Shown here: positions 16,213-26,956 of the stretch, piece after piece
Position numbering within the stretch: the first letter of the stretch is position 1
Layout of the letters: each line of letters starts with the position of its first letter
From: Adonisia turfae CCMR0081
GTDB taxonomy: Bacteria; Cyanobacteriota; Cyanobacteriia; Phormidesmidales; Phormidesmidaceae
NCBI RefSeq assembly: GCF_011009555.1
Contig: NZ_QXHD01000004.1
Span: 1,649,939-1,713,938, forward strand
DNA: 64,000 bases
Direction of reading: 5' to 3'
Program-made: the position numbers and the translations under genes
The notes under the pieces: generated by a model
What the model was told of the DNA's origin: nothing
The model's database searches: none
What the model saw: only the letters and a program-made list of their open reading frames with translations

Positions 16213-16706
16213 ACTAAATACCTCTTGGAATTCTTAGATGACAATCATTGATAAACAACGGCTTTGTTTAGAACGTCTAATGAACAGAGCTTAGATAGGT
16301 ATATTGAGACTGCTAGGTAAATTTCTATGACAAATGTTATCCACTGACATGACTAATCTCCATGGTGGAGTTGAAATGGCTATGCAGACCTTACTAATCA
16401 ATGGTTTTAGCCTCATGAGTCCATCAATTAAAATCAGACAGTCTAACCTAGACTAATTCTACATTATCTCCATTTTTCGGGATGCATCCACATTTTCCCA
16501 TGGCAATGCTTGGTTGGGTTGAATCTATGGAACCCAATAAAACCAACCGTTGTGTATTTCCCAACCTAATCCAACAACCATCAACCCAACAATGGGTTTC
16601 CAAAATCAGAAAAAATTAAAATACCAGCTTTTCCTCCTTGGAAATTACTGCTACAGGCATGTATCCATATTTAAATACAAGCCTCAAGCAACCCAAGGCA
16701 ATCACC
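16213..16706. other. Intergenic region with MITE-like repeat
   Basis: About 490 bp, AT-rich. It contains repeat copy C (16500-16612) and otherwise shows no gene. It must carry the promoter of the acidic protein gene transcribed leftward. Confidence 0.5.
16500..16612 (+). repeat. MITE-like repeat, copy C
   Basis: The core at 16512-16562 starts GGTTGGGTTGAAT, contains AACCCAATAAAACCAACC and ends GTGTATTTCCC, matching copy B at 11400-11450. The right flank (CAACCCAACAATGGGTTTCC) is the reverse complement of the type of flank found beside copy B, so the half-element is inverted between copies. Confidence 0.7.
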
Positions 16707-16931
16707 ATGGCACCTGAACCCTCCATTCCTGGCAGTCAGTCTTACAATGTTCAGTCTGTTTCGACTAGAACCATAGAAGAAAAAGGCAGTCCCTATGAGA
16801 TGCCGAAGATTCCCTCATCAGGTTTCACCTGGGATACCCATAACCACCATGAGATGATGAAAAAGCAAGAGACAATGAAAAAAGAAGACCTAGTCCCCGA
16901 TTGGGTTTGGGAGTACGGCATTATGGGATAA
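16707..16931 (+). CDS. Possible small hypothetical protein
   Basis: 74 residues from an ATG with AAGG about 8 bp upstream; the frame is open to 16638. It is Met/Lys/Glu-rich with the segment HNHHEMMKKQETMKKED and a C-terminal PDWVWEYG. There is no family I recognise. An opposing open frame covers the same bases, so coding status is uncertain. Confidence 0.35.
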   Translation: MAPEPSIPGSQSYNVQSVSTRTIEEKGSPYEMPKIPSSGFTWDTHNHHEMMKKQETMKKEDLVPDWVWEYGIMG

Positions 16932-17068
16932 AGGCTAACCTTCAATTGTTGCTTTCCCACAATATGACTAGCACGGGTATCAATAACGTCTGGGCTCGTA
17001 AGCTGCTGTATGGGATATGTTTTATCTTTAAAACATGATCCAAATATAATGTTGGCCCATACAGCCTT

Positions 17069-18484
17069 ATGTTCAATCTGCCGAGCCAACTCAATCGAGT
17101 CAGCGGTCTTGTCGTTCTTCAGGTCTGTTGTCTTGGTTTGTGTCCCTCACTTTCCGCCAAGGCAGACGCCATAGCGGTTGAGGACTTAACCCGCAATGGC
17201 ACCCAGCCCATTACCCAACTGCCGGTGGCAACAGCAATCGCCCGAGAAACCTATGTTGAAGAGCAGCGATCGCACATCCAACCCCACAACTACAGTCTGG
17301 TCCTCTATCCCTTTACCGAAGAGCACCAGACCCACTGGCAAAACCTCCTCTGGTCTACGGGCATTTTAGAACCACGGGCTGCATACATTGATGAGGCTAT
17401 TGCATACCTGATGGGGCAAGCCAACGCATTTCAGCTATCGGCCAATCAACGCCAAACCATAGAAATGGCGTTTCAAATCGGTACCCAGCTGTATTTAAGC
17501 GCTCCAAATGCCCATCCTAAAATTCGGCAGGCCATGGCGGATGCCGTTGACCAGGTGCACAATACCAAATGGTCAGCCATGGCCTTATCTGCCCTGGCTC
17601 AAGGTGAAACGACGCCTCAACAGCGATATGTCCTCAGCGATCGCATCCGCCAACGCTTCCCCAACTGGCACCAAGACCTATACCTCAGGACTACTCTGCA
17701 TGATGTGGCTGCCATCGATCACCCGATTGCCATGCCGCCCCTGGATGAGCTATTAGATTGGACCATTGCTCCTGAACAGTTGCATCTCTACGTGCTCTGC
17801 TCTTCTGACCGAGGCCAGCTGTGCCAGGCCGTACTCAAAGATCGCCAGGGCAAATTTGTACGCGAAGCAGACGGACAGCTATGGTCTGTGCCGTTGGGGT
17901 TGCGATCGCTCCACACCGGTCTCTCCTGGAACTTCACCCGAGGCGAAACACCTCAAGGAGTTTATCGCATCAAAGGCACCATTCCCCAGCCCGATACCGA
18001 CTACTTTCGACCCTACGGTCAATTTGCCCTGGTGCAGCTGTTTGTGCCCCACGAGCCCGGTGTACAAGCCTTTTTACCATCCCAAACTAAGGCAGGCCAG
18101 GCATCCTGGAGCGGTGGACTGGCTGCCTACCAGGTGTTGCTGCCCCCAACCTGGCGTAATTATTTACCCATTCAGCAAACCTACTGGGCCGGCAAAGCAG
18201 GACGTAACTATTTCCGCATCCACGGTACCGGTGAAGATCCAGGCTTTTTTGCCAATAGCCGTCAGTACCCTGCCAGCGCAGGCTGGAATCCTACCATTGG
18301 TTGTCTGTCTGCCATTGAAATCTACGATCATCAGGGGCGGCTACAACGGGCTGATATGCCCAAAATTTTGGCCGCCTTGACGGATATTGATGGCGAGGAT
18401 TTCGCTGGATATCTTGTCGTTGTGAACATTCCAGAAGCTGACAGACTAAATGTGGAGGAATTCCTTTTGGGGCAGCAGGATTAA
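17069..18484 (+). CDS. Secreted protein with L,D-transpeptidase (YkuD)-like C-terminus
   Basis: 471 residues with an N-terminal signal peptide (hydrophobic to about residue 30, AKA-type cleavage site). The central part is alpha-rich and unrecognised. The C-terminal region reads FRIHGTGEDPG at about residue 384 and PTIGCLSAIEIYD at about 410. This resembles the HxG...SxGC active site of YkuD L,D-transpeptidases, with Cys preserved but Ser replaced by Thr-Ile before Gly-Cys. If active it would modify peptidoglycan cross-links in the periplasm. The assignment rests on motif resemblance only. Confidence 0.65.
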   Translation: MFNLPSQLNRVSGLVVLQVCCLGLCPSLSAKADAIAVEDLTRNGTQPITQLPVATAIARETYVEEQRSHIQPHNYSLVLYPFTEEHQTHWQNLLWSTGILEPRAAYIDEAIAYLMGQANAFQLSANQRQTIEMAFQIGTQLYLSAPNAHPKIRQAMADAVDQVHNTKWSAMALSALAQGETTPQQRYVLSDRIRQRFPNWHQDLYLRTTLHDVAAIDHPIAMPPLDELLDWTIAPEQLHLYVLCSSDRGQLCQAVLKDRQGKFVREADGQLWSVPLGLRSLHTGLSWNFTRGETPQGVYRIKGTIPQPDTDYFRPYGQFALVQLFVPHEPGVQAFLPSQTKAGQASWSGGLAAYQVLLPPTWRNYLPIQQTYWAGKAGRNYFRIHGTGEDPGFFANSRQYPASAGWNPTIGCLSAIEIYDHQGRLQRADMPKILAALTDIDGEDFAGYLVVVNIPEADRLNVEEFLLGQQD

Positions 18485-18774
18485 CTATCTAGAACCTAAT
18501 ACCTTTGTTAACCAGTCCTTTATTTTTCTACTGCCTCCTTATTTTTTGTTGCCGAGGGTGAATATCAGGAATTGCTCCTGGTATGTAATGCTGCCCCAGG
18601 GCAACCACAAGGAATTGATTCTGTTCTGCCTTGTCGTTTCAGGGCAACCACAAGGGATTGCCCCTACTTCCCATTCCCTTTAACTCCCGTATGTTGAGTT
18701 TTTTAGATTTCATGACAGCACAACACAAGGCTGCGGGAAGCATCTAGACTCTAGGTTCTAGCCCAAAATACGCT
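18485..18774. repeat. Intergenic region with GGGCAACCACAAGG repeats
   Basis: Two copies of GGGCAACCACAAGG(G/A)ATTG at 18599-18617 and 18642-18664. The second is followed by CCCC to form the imperfect palindrome GGGCAA...TTGCCC. A third copy lies at 21340-21362. They encode nothing; this family of short repeats is common in cyanobacterial intergenic DNA. Confidence 0.7.
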
Positions 18775-21201
18775 ATGTTTCGACACTTGTTCCCGCTTGT
18801 TGTTATTCCTTTAATTGCTATGCCTGTCTCAGCCCAGACCGATCAGCCCATGTCCACCTGGCAAAATCCACCTGAACCGATTACGTCGATGTTGGATGTG
18901 GCCCCGCTACCGGCAGTGTCGATTTCACGAGATAACCAGTGGCTGGTAGAACTAGAACGACGGGCGCTGCTGCCAATTTCAGAATTATCAGAACCCTGGC
19001 TTGCGATCGCAGGTACAAAAATCAACCCTAACACCTGGGGACCTGCCCAAGAAGGTTCCTATAAAGGACTGACGGTTCGTCGTCTAGGGACCTTAGAGAG
19101 TACTCCCATCCACTTACCACCGGATGCACGGATCCGCAACCTGCGCTGGTCCTACGATAATCGCTATTTGGCATTTACGCTGACCCAGGCTGATGGCATT
19201 GAGCTATGGGTCTTAGATGTGGCGGAAGCTAAGGCAAGACCCCTGAGCGGTCCGCTTCTCAATGGTGTGTATAACAGCCCTTGTCGTTGGCTGCCGGGGG
19301 ATGAGGGGCTGATTTGTAAAGTGCGACCCCAGGGGCTAGGTGTCCCCCCCACTGAGCCTAAGGTGCCTGTTGGACCTGTGATTGAAAGCAGCCAGGGACG
19401 GGTGGCCGCGACTCGCACCTATACTAATTTGTTGCAGAGCCCCCACGATGAAGCTTTGCTTGAATATTATTTCTCCTCTCAGATCGCCCACATTAGCCTG
19501 GATGGAGAGATTACCCTGCTGGATGATCCCAGCCTGCTCCGCAATGTAACGGTTTCTCCCGATGGTCAGTGGCTGTTACGGTCCACCGTGCATCGTCCCT
19601 TTTCCTATCAGGTTCCCCTATCTCGTTTTCCGGTGCGTTACGAGGTGCTTAACCGCCAGGGGGAGGTGGTACATGAGTTAGCGGATTTACCCCTGGCCGA
19701 CGATATTCCCATTGCCTTTGACTCAGTGCGGCAGGGTAAACGGGGCATCGGCTGGCGGACCGATCAGCCTGCCACCCTATTCTGGACAGAGGCCCTAGAC
19801 GGTGGTGATGCCAGCAATGAGGCGGAGCATCGGGATGGGCTGTATACTCTGGCTGCACCTTTTGACGGGGAGCCAACAGAACTATGGCGTTCCACCCTGC
19901 GATTTCGTGGGGTTACCTGGAGCACAGAAGATTTTGCTGTTGTGACAGAAGCCTGGTACGACAGCCGTCAATTAAAAGCCTGGTCCATTAATCTTGGGCA
20001 AACTGCCTCGGAGCCAGTCTTGCTAGATGAAAGAGACTTTCAGAATGCCTATGCCAATCCAGGTAGTCCAGTTCTGATGCCAGGGCCCTATGGCCGTTCA
20101 GTGCTGATGCTCAGTGAGGATGGCAAGAGTATGTACCTTAACGGCGGTGGTGCTTCACCCGATGGAGTGTTTCCCTTTTTAGATCGTCTGGATCTGACTA
20201 GCTTAGAAACAGAGCGTCTTTGGCAGGCTGAAGGAGACGTCTTTAGTCGGATAACGCGTTTGCTAGATGCTAATGCTGAAAATATTATTGTTCGAAGAGA
20301 ATCTCAGACTAGCCCAGGCAACTATCATCAGCTGATGCTGTCCAGTGGAGAAGAGAAGCCTCTAACGGAATTTGTTGATCCCCTGGCTTGGTATGCTGAT
20401 GTACAAAAAGAAATTGTGCGCTATCCCCGTGCGGATGGAGTCACGCTGACAGCCACTCTATACCTGCCACCGGGCTATAATCCAGCGACCGATGGCCCTT
20501 TACCTACGGTGCTTTGGGTTTATCCGCGAGAGTTTAAAGATCGTGCAGTTGCTAGCCAGAATACTCGCTCAGAGTATACGTTCACTCGTCCAGGACGAGA
20601 TTCGGTTTTGTTTTTGTTAACGCAGGGTTATGCTGTCCTCAACGGACCAACCATGCCGATTGTGGGTGAAGGGGATAAGCAACCGAATGATACCTACATT
20701 GAGCAGCTGGTATCGAGTGCTGAGGCCGCAGTTAACTTGCTGGTAGAACGAGGTGTTAGCGATGGTCAGCGCTTAGCCATCGGCGGCCACTCCTATGGTG
20801 CATTTACCGCCGCTAATTTGCTCGCCCATAGCGATCTCTTTCAGGCAGGCATTGCTCGCAGTGGGGCCTATAACCGGACGCTCACACCCTTTGGTTTCCA
20901 AGGAGAACAGCGTAATTTCTGGGAAACACCTGAGACGTACCTAACCATGTCTCCGTTTATTGCCGCTGAAAAAATTAATGAGCCACTGTTGTTGATCCAC
21001 GGTGCTGAGGATAACAACCCAGGTACCTATCCGATTCAGTCTGAGCGTCTCTACGAGGCGATGAAAGGCCTCGGTGGTACGGTGCGCTATGTGTCATTAC
21101 CGGCAGAGGGCCATGTATATCGCTCGCGCGAAGCCGTTGGCCACGTGTTGTGGGAAATGGTGTCTTGGTTAGATGACCATGTAAAAGGTGGTGAACCCTA
21201 A
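18775..21201 (+). CDS. S9 family serine peptidase (glutamyl endopeptidase / prolyl-oligopeptidase type), secreted
   Basis: 808 residues with a signal peptide (cleavage near VSA-Q, residue 21). Residues about 40-560 form a beta-propeller-like region, and the last 250 residues an alpha/beta-hydrolase domain. The catalytic triad is visible: Ser in GGHSYGAF, Asp in IHGAEDNN, His in AEGHVY. The arrangement, including the NGPTMPIVGEG segment before the nucleophile elbow, matches chloroplast and cyanobacterial CGEP-type glutamyl endopeptidases. It degrades peptides in the periplasm or outside the cell. It stands alone, preceded by repeat-rich DNA. Confidence 0.9.
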   Translation: MFRHLFPLVVIPLIAMPVSAQTDQPMSTWQNPPEPITSMLDVAPLPAVSISRDNQWLVELERRALLPISELSEPWLAIAGTKINPNTWGPAQEGSYKGLTVRRLGTLESTPIHLPPDARIRNLRWSYDNRYLAFTLTQADGIELWVLDVAEAKARPLSGPLLNGVYNSPCRWLPGDEGLICKVRPQGLGVPPTEPKVPVGPVIESSQGRVAATRTYTNLLQSPHDEALLEYYFSSQIAHISLDGEITLLDDPSLLRNVTVSPDGQWLLRSTVHRPFSYQVPLSRFPVRYEVLNRQGEVVHELADLPLADDIPIAFDSVRQGKRGIGWRTDQPATLFWTEALDGGDASNEAEHRDGLYTLAAPFDGEPTELWRSTLRFRGVTWSTEDFAVVTEAWYDSRQLKAWSINLGQTASEPVLLDERDFQNAYANPGSPVLMPGPYGRSVLMLSEDGKSMYLNGGGASPDGVFPFLDRLDLTSLETERLWQAEGDVFSRITRLLDANAENIIVRRESQTSPGNYHQLMLSSGEEKPLTEFVDPLAWYADVQKEIVRYPRADGVTLTATLYLPPGYNPATDGPLPTVLWVYPREFKDRAVASQNTRSEYTFTRPGRDSVLFLLTQGYAVLNGPTMPIVGEGDKQPNDTYIEQLVSSAEAAVNLLVERGVSDGQRLAIGGHSYGAFTAANLLAHSDLFQAGIARSGAYNRTLTPFGFQGEQRNFWETPETYLTMSPFIAAEKINEPLLLIHGAEDNNPGTYPIQSERLYEAMKGLGGTVRYVSLPAEGHVYRSREAVGHVLWEMVSWLDDHVKGGEP

Positions 21202-21336
21202 CCCCCTTGTTGGTCACCTGACATCTCCAATATATGGAAACACCGTAGGGGTAATGCCTCGTGCTTACCCCGCGATATTGCTCGCTATTTGCCAGAATTT
21301 TGTACCACCCGAAAGAAATATGTTGTCCGTAGGAAT

Positions 21337-21368
21337 TGGGGCAACCACAAGGGATTGCCCCTGCGGGG
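21337..21368 (+). repeat. GGGCAACCACAAGGGATTGCCCC repeat copy
   Basis: The best palindromic copy of the repeat family seen at 18599 and 18642, lying 3' of the S9 peptidase gene. It may fold as a hairpin (GGGGCAA/TTGCCCC). Confidence 0.65.
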
Positions 21369-21404
21369 TATCTAATTTTTTATTGGTATACCGAGGGCAA
21401 AACC

Positions 21405-21974
21405 TTAATCCAACAATGACCCAACCAATAATTTTTGCAGCATCCAAACCAGGCTTACGGCCAGAGATGCGCTCCAGATAGTTGCGGCTAGCGTCAGCTT
21501 GCCATTCAGCACACAGAGACTACCGCTAATTAGAAGAGCGATCGCAACGCCACCCGATACCCGCACCAAAATCTGCACAGCTTCCGTTAGTTTGCGCAGA
21601 CGAGTGGCCACATCATCGGTGGATACAGGCGAAATTGCTGATTCTAGTAGCGTTTGAAAGCTGTCGTATTGCTTGGAATCAATGTGGTAGTAAGTACCCA
21701 GGTCAGTATCCCGGAGCGCTGGGTTGGAACGGAGGCCGAACTGTTTGGCGGTTGCGATCGCAGCCCGCACCTGACGCTTGCTCGCCACCCCATTAAACGT
21801 ATCAAACAGCGACTCGCGATACACACCTGCCCTTGCCATCTCTAAAATCCGCTGGCTGAGTTCCACCTCATGGAGCTTGGCTGGGTCAGACACTTGAGTC
21901 ACTGGCTTTTTCCAATCGCTAAGTAAATATGTACTATTTAGAATATAGCCGATTAATATCCCTGCGCCAATCAA
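21405..21974 (-). CDS. Hypothetical membrane protein
   Basis: 189 residues. Two hydrophobic helices form a hairpin at the C-terminus (about 138-160 and 164-183), and the first 16 residues could be a third. The middle is a soluble helical region with no recognised motif. The only upstream start in frame is TTG at 21974, without a clear Shine-Dalgarno and directly beside a palindromic repeat, so the true start may be internal (for example Met 46). It lies downstream of groEL on the same strand, separated by the hairpin. Confidence 0.6.
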   Translation of the reverse strand: MIGAGILIGYILNSTYLLSDWKKPVTQVSDPAKLHEVELSQRILEMARAGVYRESLFDTFNGVASKRQVRAAIATAKQFGLRSNPALRDTDLGTYYHIDSKQYDSFQTLLESAISPVSTDDVATRLRKLTEAVQILVRVSGGVAIALLISGSLCVLNGKLTLAATIWSASLAVSLVWMLQKLLVGSLLD

Positions 21975-21985
21975 TCATAAAAAAC

Positions 21986-22013
21986 GTAGGGGCGTTCCAT
22001 GGAACGCCCCTAC
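21986..22013. terminator. Perfect 28-bp palindrome downstream of groEL2 (repeat family GTAGGGGCGTTCCA)
   Basis: The half-site GTAGGGGCGTTCCA is followed directly by its exact reverse complement. Reading in the groEL direction it is followed by a run of T, so it can act as a Rho-independent terminator. Related copies lie at 24975-25002 and 26929-26956. Confidence 0.8.
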
Positions 22014-22044
22014 AAAATATGGCCTTAAAAAGACAGGATGGATG

Positions 22045-24618
<2,574 letters not shown>

Positions 24619-24933
24619 ATGTCTTCTGCCACTGCATTTCTGAAGAACCACGTTCTCCATGGCATCAAGTTCCAGTTCAAGCCGCTGCAGCCTCTTCGAT
24701 TCTGGATCGATTCTTTAAATGTTAAAGACCCTGAGCAAGCACGTTGGATTGCTCGCGTCGTTCCTGCTCAATGTCCATTTGAACGTGATATTGTCCTGTT
24801 TGGCCGCACAATCGCTCACATCCCTCCGATGTGTAAGCTTAACCCTTTATATGACGAGGTAGTGGGTTTACGCTTCCGGGCCCTATGTTTCTTGGCCGAT
24901 GAATGCGGCGAAGATATTTCCGCTCTAATTTAG
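24619..24933 (+). CDS. Mo-dependent nitrogenase C-terminal domain protein (stand-alone)
   Basis: 104 residues. The sequence ARVVPAQCPFERDIVLFGRTIAHIPPMCKLNPLY...GLRFRALCFLADECGED is the small domain known in Pfam as Mo-nitro_C, found as an independent protein in many cyanobacteria, including strains without nitrogenase. Conserved Cys residues (AQCP, MCKL, LCFL, ECGED) suggest metal or cluster binding. Its biochemical role is not established. It is preceded by a long AT-rich leader and followed by a palindromic repeat shared with the convergent apa gene. Confidence 0.9.
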   Translation: MSSATAFLKNHVLHGIKFQFKPLQPLRFWIDSLNVKDPEQARWIARVVPAQCPFERDIVLFGRTIAHIPPMCKLNPLYDEVVGLRFRALCFLADECGEDISALI

Positions 24934-24974
24934 ATGTGGGTTGTATCCACTCGTGTAGGGACATTCCCATTATG

Positions 24975-25002
24975 GTAGGGACGTTCCATGGAGCGTCCCT
25001 AC
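24975..25002. terminator. Palindromic repeat between convergent genes (GTAGGG-ACGTTCCA family)
   Basis: A 28-bp palindrome with one mismatch, of the same family as 21986-22013; a partial extra half-copy (GTAGGGACATTCCCA) lies at about 24956-24970. It sits between two convergent stops and probably terminates both. Confidence 0.7.
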
Positions 25003-25006
25003 ATAG

Positions 25007-25894
25007 TTAAATTGCCTTGCCGACTTCCTTTAATAAGGTCATCGGTCCGATTTCTTTAAGTTTGTCCATTTGCTCTTGGTTTTTGACCAATAACGAACCG
25101 GCAAAACCGAGGGAGTTGACCGAGATGCCCAGATAGTCATCCTGACGTCGTGGCACGGCCATTAACCAGTTGCGTGTGCCCAGTAGGTTATAGGCATCTC
25201 GCTGGGACCCTTGCCATTGTCCGGTGGGATCATCTAGTGCCAGGCTATGTAATAGTCGTCGATAATGCTGAAGCCATTGCTGCGGTCCGTCATCAGGACT
25301 GAGTTGAACGATGCGGTGGGCATAGGGCAGCTGAGGCGACTGACCGATGCCATCAATAAAATTGGTGACGCGGATGGCTGCTTCAATGGGCAAATCCATG
25401 GACTGTTGGGGGATAAGCTGAAGGTGTTTATGGGGTTGACTGGCTCCAGCAGCGGATCCACCATTGTAGAAAAATAAGCCAGCGACTTCTTCTATACAGC
25501 GGCAAAGGGCTTCAAAATCAGCCAGGTTAAGCCAGTCGAGCTGAGACTCAAAGCTACGGGTGACGATCAGAAAATGATGGTCAACGACATTAAACTTGTT
25601 TAGCAGACAGACATGGGTGTCGGAGATGTCTGTGACATAAAGGTTGGGGTCGTAGGGTAAAAACGGATTGGTCTTTTTCTTGGCCTGAACCTTACGGGCC
25701 TGAGCTTTGCGGTTTAGGTTGGTTAAAATTCTTATAATAAACTCCACACACCCATCGGTAACAAGTTCATACTCGGTGTCGATGGGTTTTAGGGCTTCAG
25801 TAGTTAAGCCATGCTCGGTTTGGGCTTGGAGTTTGGACCATAGGGTATGGGACTGCCAGGGTTTGCGAGGGTGTGAGTCTGTGCGATCGCACAT
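25007..25894 (-). CDS. ATP adenylyltransferase / Ap4A phosphorylase
   Basis: 295 residues. The HIT-like motif PHKHLQLIP (HxHxQ form) is at about residue 160, preceded by the conserved NPFLPYDPNLYVTDISDTHVCLLNKFNVVDHHFLIVT regions seen in pieces along about 80-115. The enzyme phosphorolyses diadenosine tetraphosphate to ADP and ATP and so limits alarmone levels. The start lies near a HIP1 octamer. It is convergent with the Mo-nitrogenase C-domain gene. Confidence 0.92.
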   Translation of the reverse strand: MCDRTDSHPRKPWQSHTLWSKLQAQTEHGLTTEALKPIDTEYELVTDGCVEFIIRILTNLNRKAQARKVQAKKKTNPFLPYDPNLYVTDISDTHVCLLNKFNVVDHHFLIVTRSFESQLDWLNLADFEALCRCIEEVAGLFFYNGGSAAGASQPHKHLQLIPQQSMDLPIEAAIRVTNFIDGIGQSPQLPYAHRIVQLSPDDGPQQWLQHYRRLLHSLALDDPTGQWQGSQRDAYNLLGTRNWLMAVPRRQDDYLGISVNSLGFAGSLLVKNQEQMDKLKEIGPMTLLKEVGKAI

Positions 25895-26066
25895 ATATCT
25901 ATCCTGATAAACCGCTACTGCTATGCAGTTTTAACATAGCTCTGGTACAAATATGTTGTTACATCCCGACGCGTCATATCGTTTCTGATGCACGGCATAG
26001 ATCCGTAATGCCCGAGTGGGTCATCTGTTTTGAAATTAAATGCACTCTAATTATTAAGGTGTTCGC

Positions 26067-26912
26067 ATGGGTAGGAACCCCTTCGAAGTACTCAAATTCC
26101 GTACCCATGTGTTAGTTGCTTTTATTGTGAGCAACCTGCTGGTAGAAATTATCTATGGCATCCTTGATTATCAACGGCTGCTGCCCTGGCCCCTAAATGA
26201 CAAACTGTGGATACCTGTCCAGTTCATAATTATTTTTGGATTGGTGTGTGTCGTTCTTATCACCACCGGGCAGCGAGCTGGTTTGCAGCTAACTCGTTTA
26301 TTTGGGCCGCCGCCGCGTTTCCCGTGGGCCTATGGCATATTGTTAATTTCCAGTATGCTGATTTTCTCTTTCAGTAGCTTTTTATTGCTGTTTTACCCCG
26401 TCTCACTATTTGCTCCTGGGTTTGTGGAAGAACGACTGACGGAACAGCTGCTAAATGTTGAAACAGTGGCTCCTGGTCTATATCGCTACTTGATGCTGTT
26501 TGTTGTTCTGGTTTTTGCCCCCATCGCTGAAGAATTTGTATTTCGGGGTGTGTTATTACAACGCTGGGCTGTGCGATGGAATTTGCCTGTGGGGATTATC
26601 ATGTCATCTTTACTGTTTGGCATGTTACACATCAACAACCCCTTGGGGCTCACCATGTTTGGTGTGATTATGGCGCTGTTGTATATTCGCACCCGCAGTT
26701 TGTGGGTGCCGATTATTGCCCATGCGCTCAACAATGTTGTCTCGGTTGCACCGGAATTGCTATCACCTGGTCCCCAAACATTTGATATTGGTGATTTTCA
26801 GCAGACTTGGTGGGTGGGCCTTATCGGCCTGTGTTTGGCTGCGCCTACGTTATGGCACTTCATTTCTAATAGTTGGCCCCATAAAAATACGCAACCACCC
26901 TATTTTGGATAA
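26067..26912 (+). CDS. CPBP family intramembrane metalloprotease (CAAX-protease-like)
   Basis: 281 residues with about seven or eight hydrophobic segments. Motifs of the family are present: APIAEEFVFRGVLL (EExxxR), FGMLHINNP, and IIAHALNNVV (HxxxN). These residues form the metal site of Rce1-like proteases; in bacteria the family often serves in bacteriocin immunity or membrane protein turnover. AAGG lies 7-8 bp before the ATG. The gene is convergent with the DUF697 GTPase, with a palindromic repeat between their ends. Confidence 0.9.
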   Translation: MGRNPFEVLKFRTHVLVAFIVSNLLVEIIYGILDYQRLLPWPLNDKLWIPVQFIIIFGLVCVVLITTGQRAGLQLTRLFGPPPRFPWAYGILLISSMLIFSFSSFLLLFYPVSLFAPGFVEERLTEQLLNVETVAPGLYRYLMLFVVLVFAPIAEEFVFRGVLLQRWAVRWNLPVGIIMSSLLFGMLHINNPLGLTMFGVIMALLYIRTRSLWVPIIAHALNNVVSVAPELLSPGPQTFDIGDFQQTWWVGLIGLCLAAPTLWHFISNSWPHKNTQPPYFG

Positions 26913-26928
26913 TAAACGAATCCGTTGT

Positions 26929-26956
26929 TTAGGAGCGTTCCATGCAACGCCCCTAC
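26929..26956. terminator. Palindromic repeat overlapping the 3' end of the DUF697 GTPase gene
   Basis: A third member of the GTAGGGGCGTTCCA palindrome family with three mismatches. Its right end overlaps and supplies the TAG stop codon of the minus-strand GTPase gene (26953-26955). Confidence 0.65.

Noticed and set aside
16793..17089. Minus-strand 98-codon open frame
   Set aside because: Overlaps two plus-strand frames, has no ribosome binding site or recognisable product.
17766..18380. 204-codon open frame inside the YkuD-like gene
   Set aside because: Out-of-frame shadow; the in-frame product has a signal peptide and active-site-like motif.
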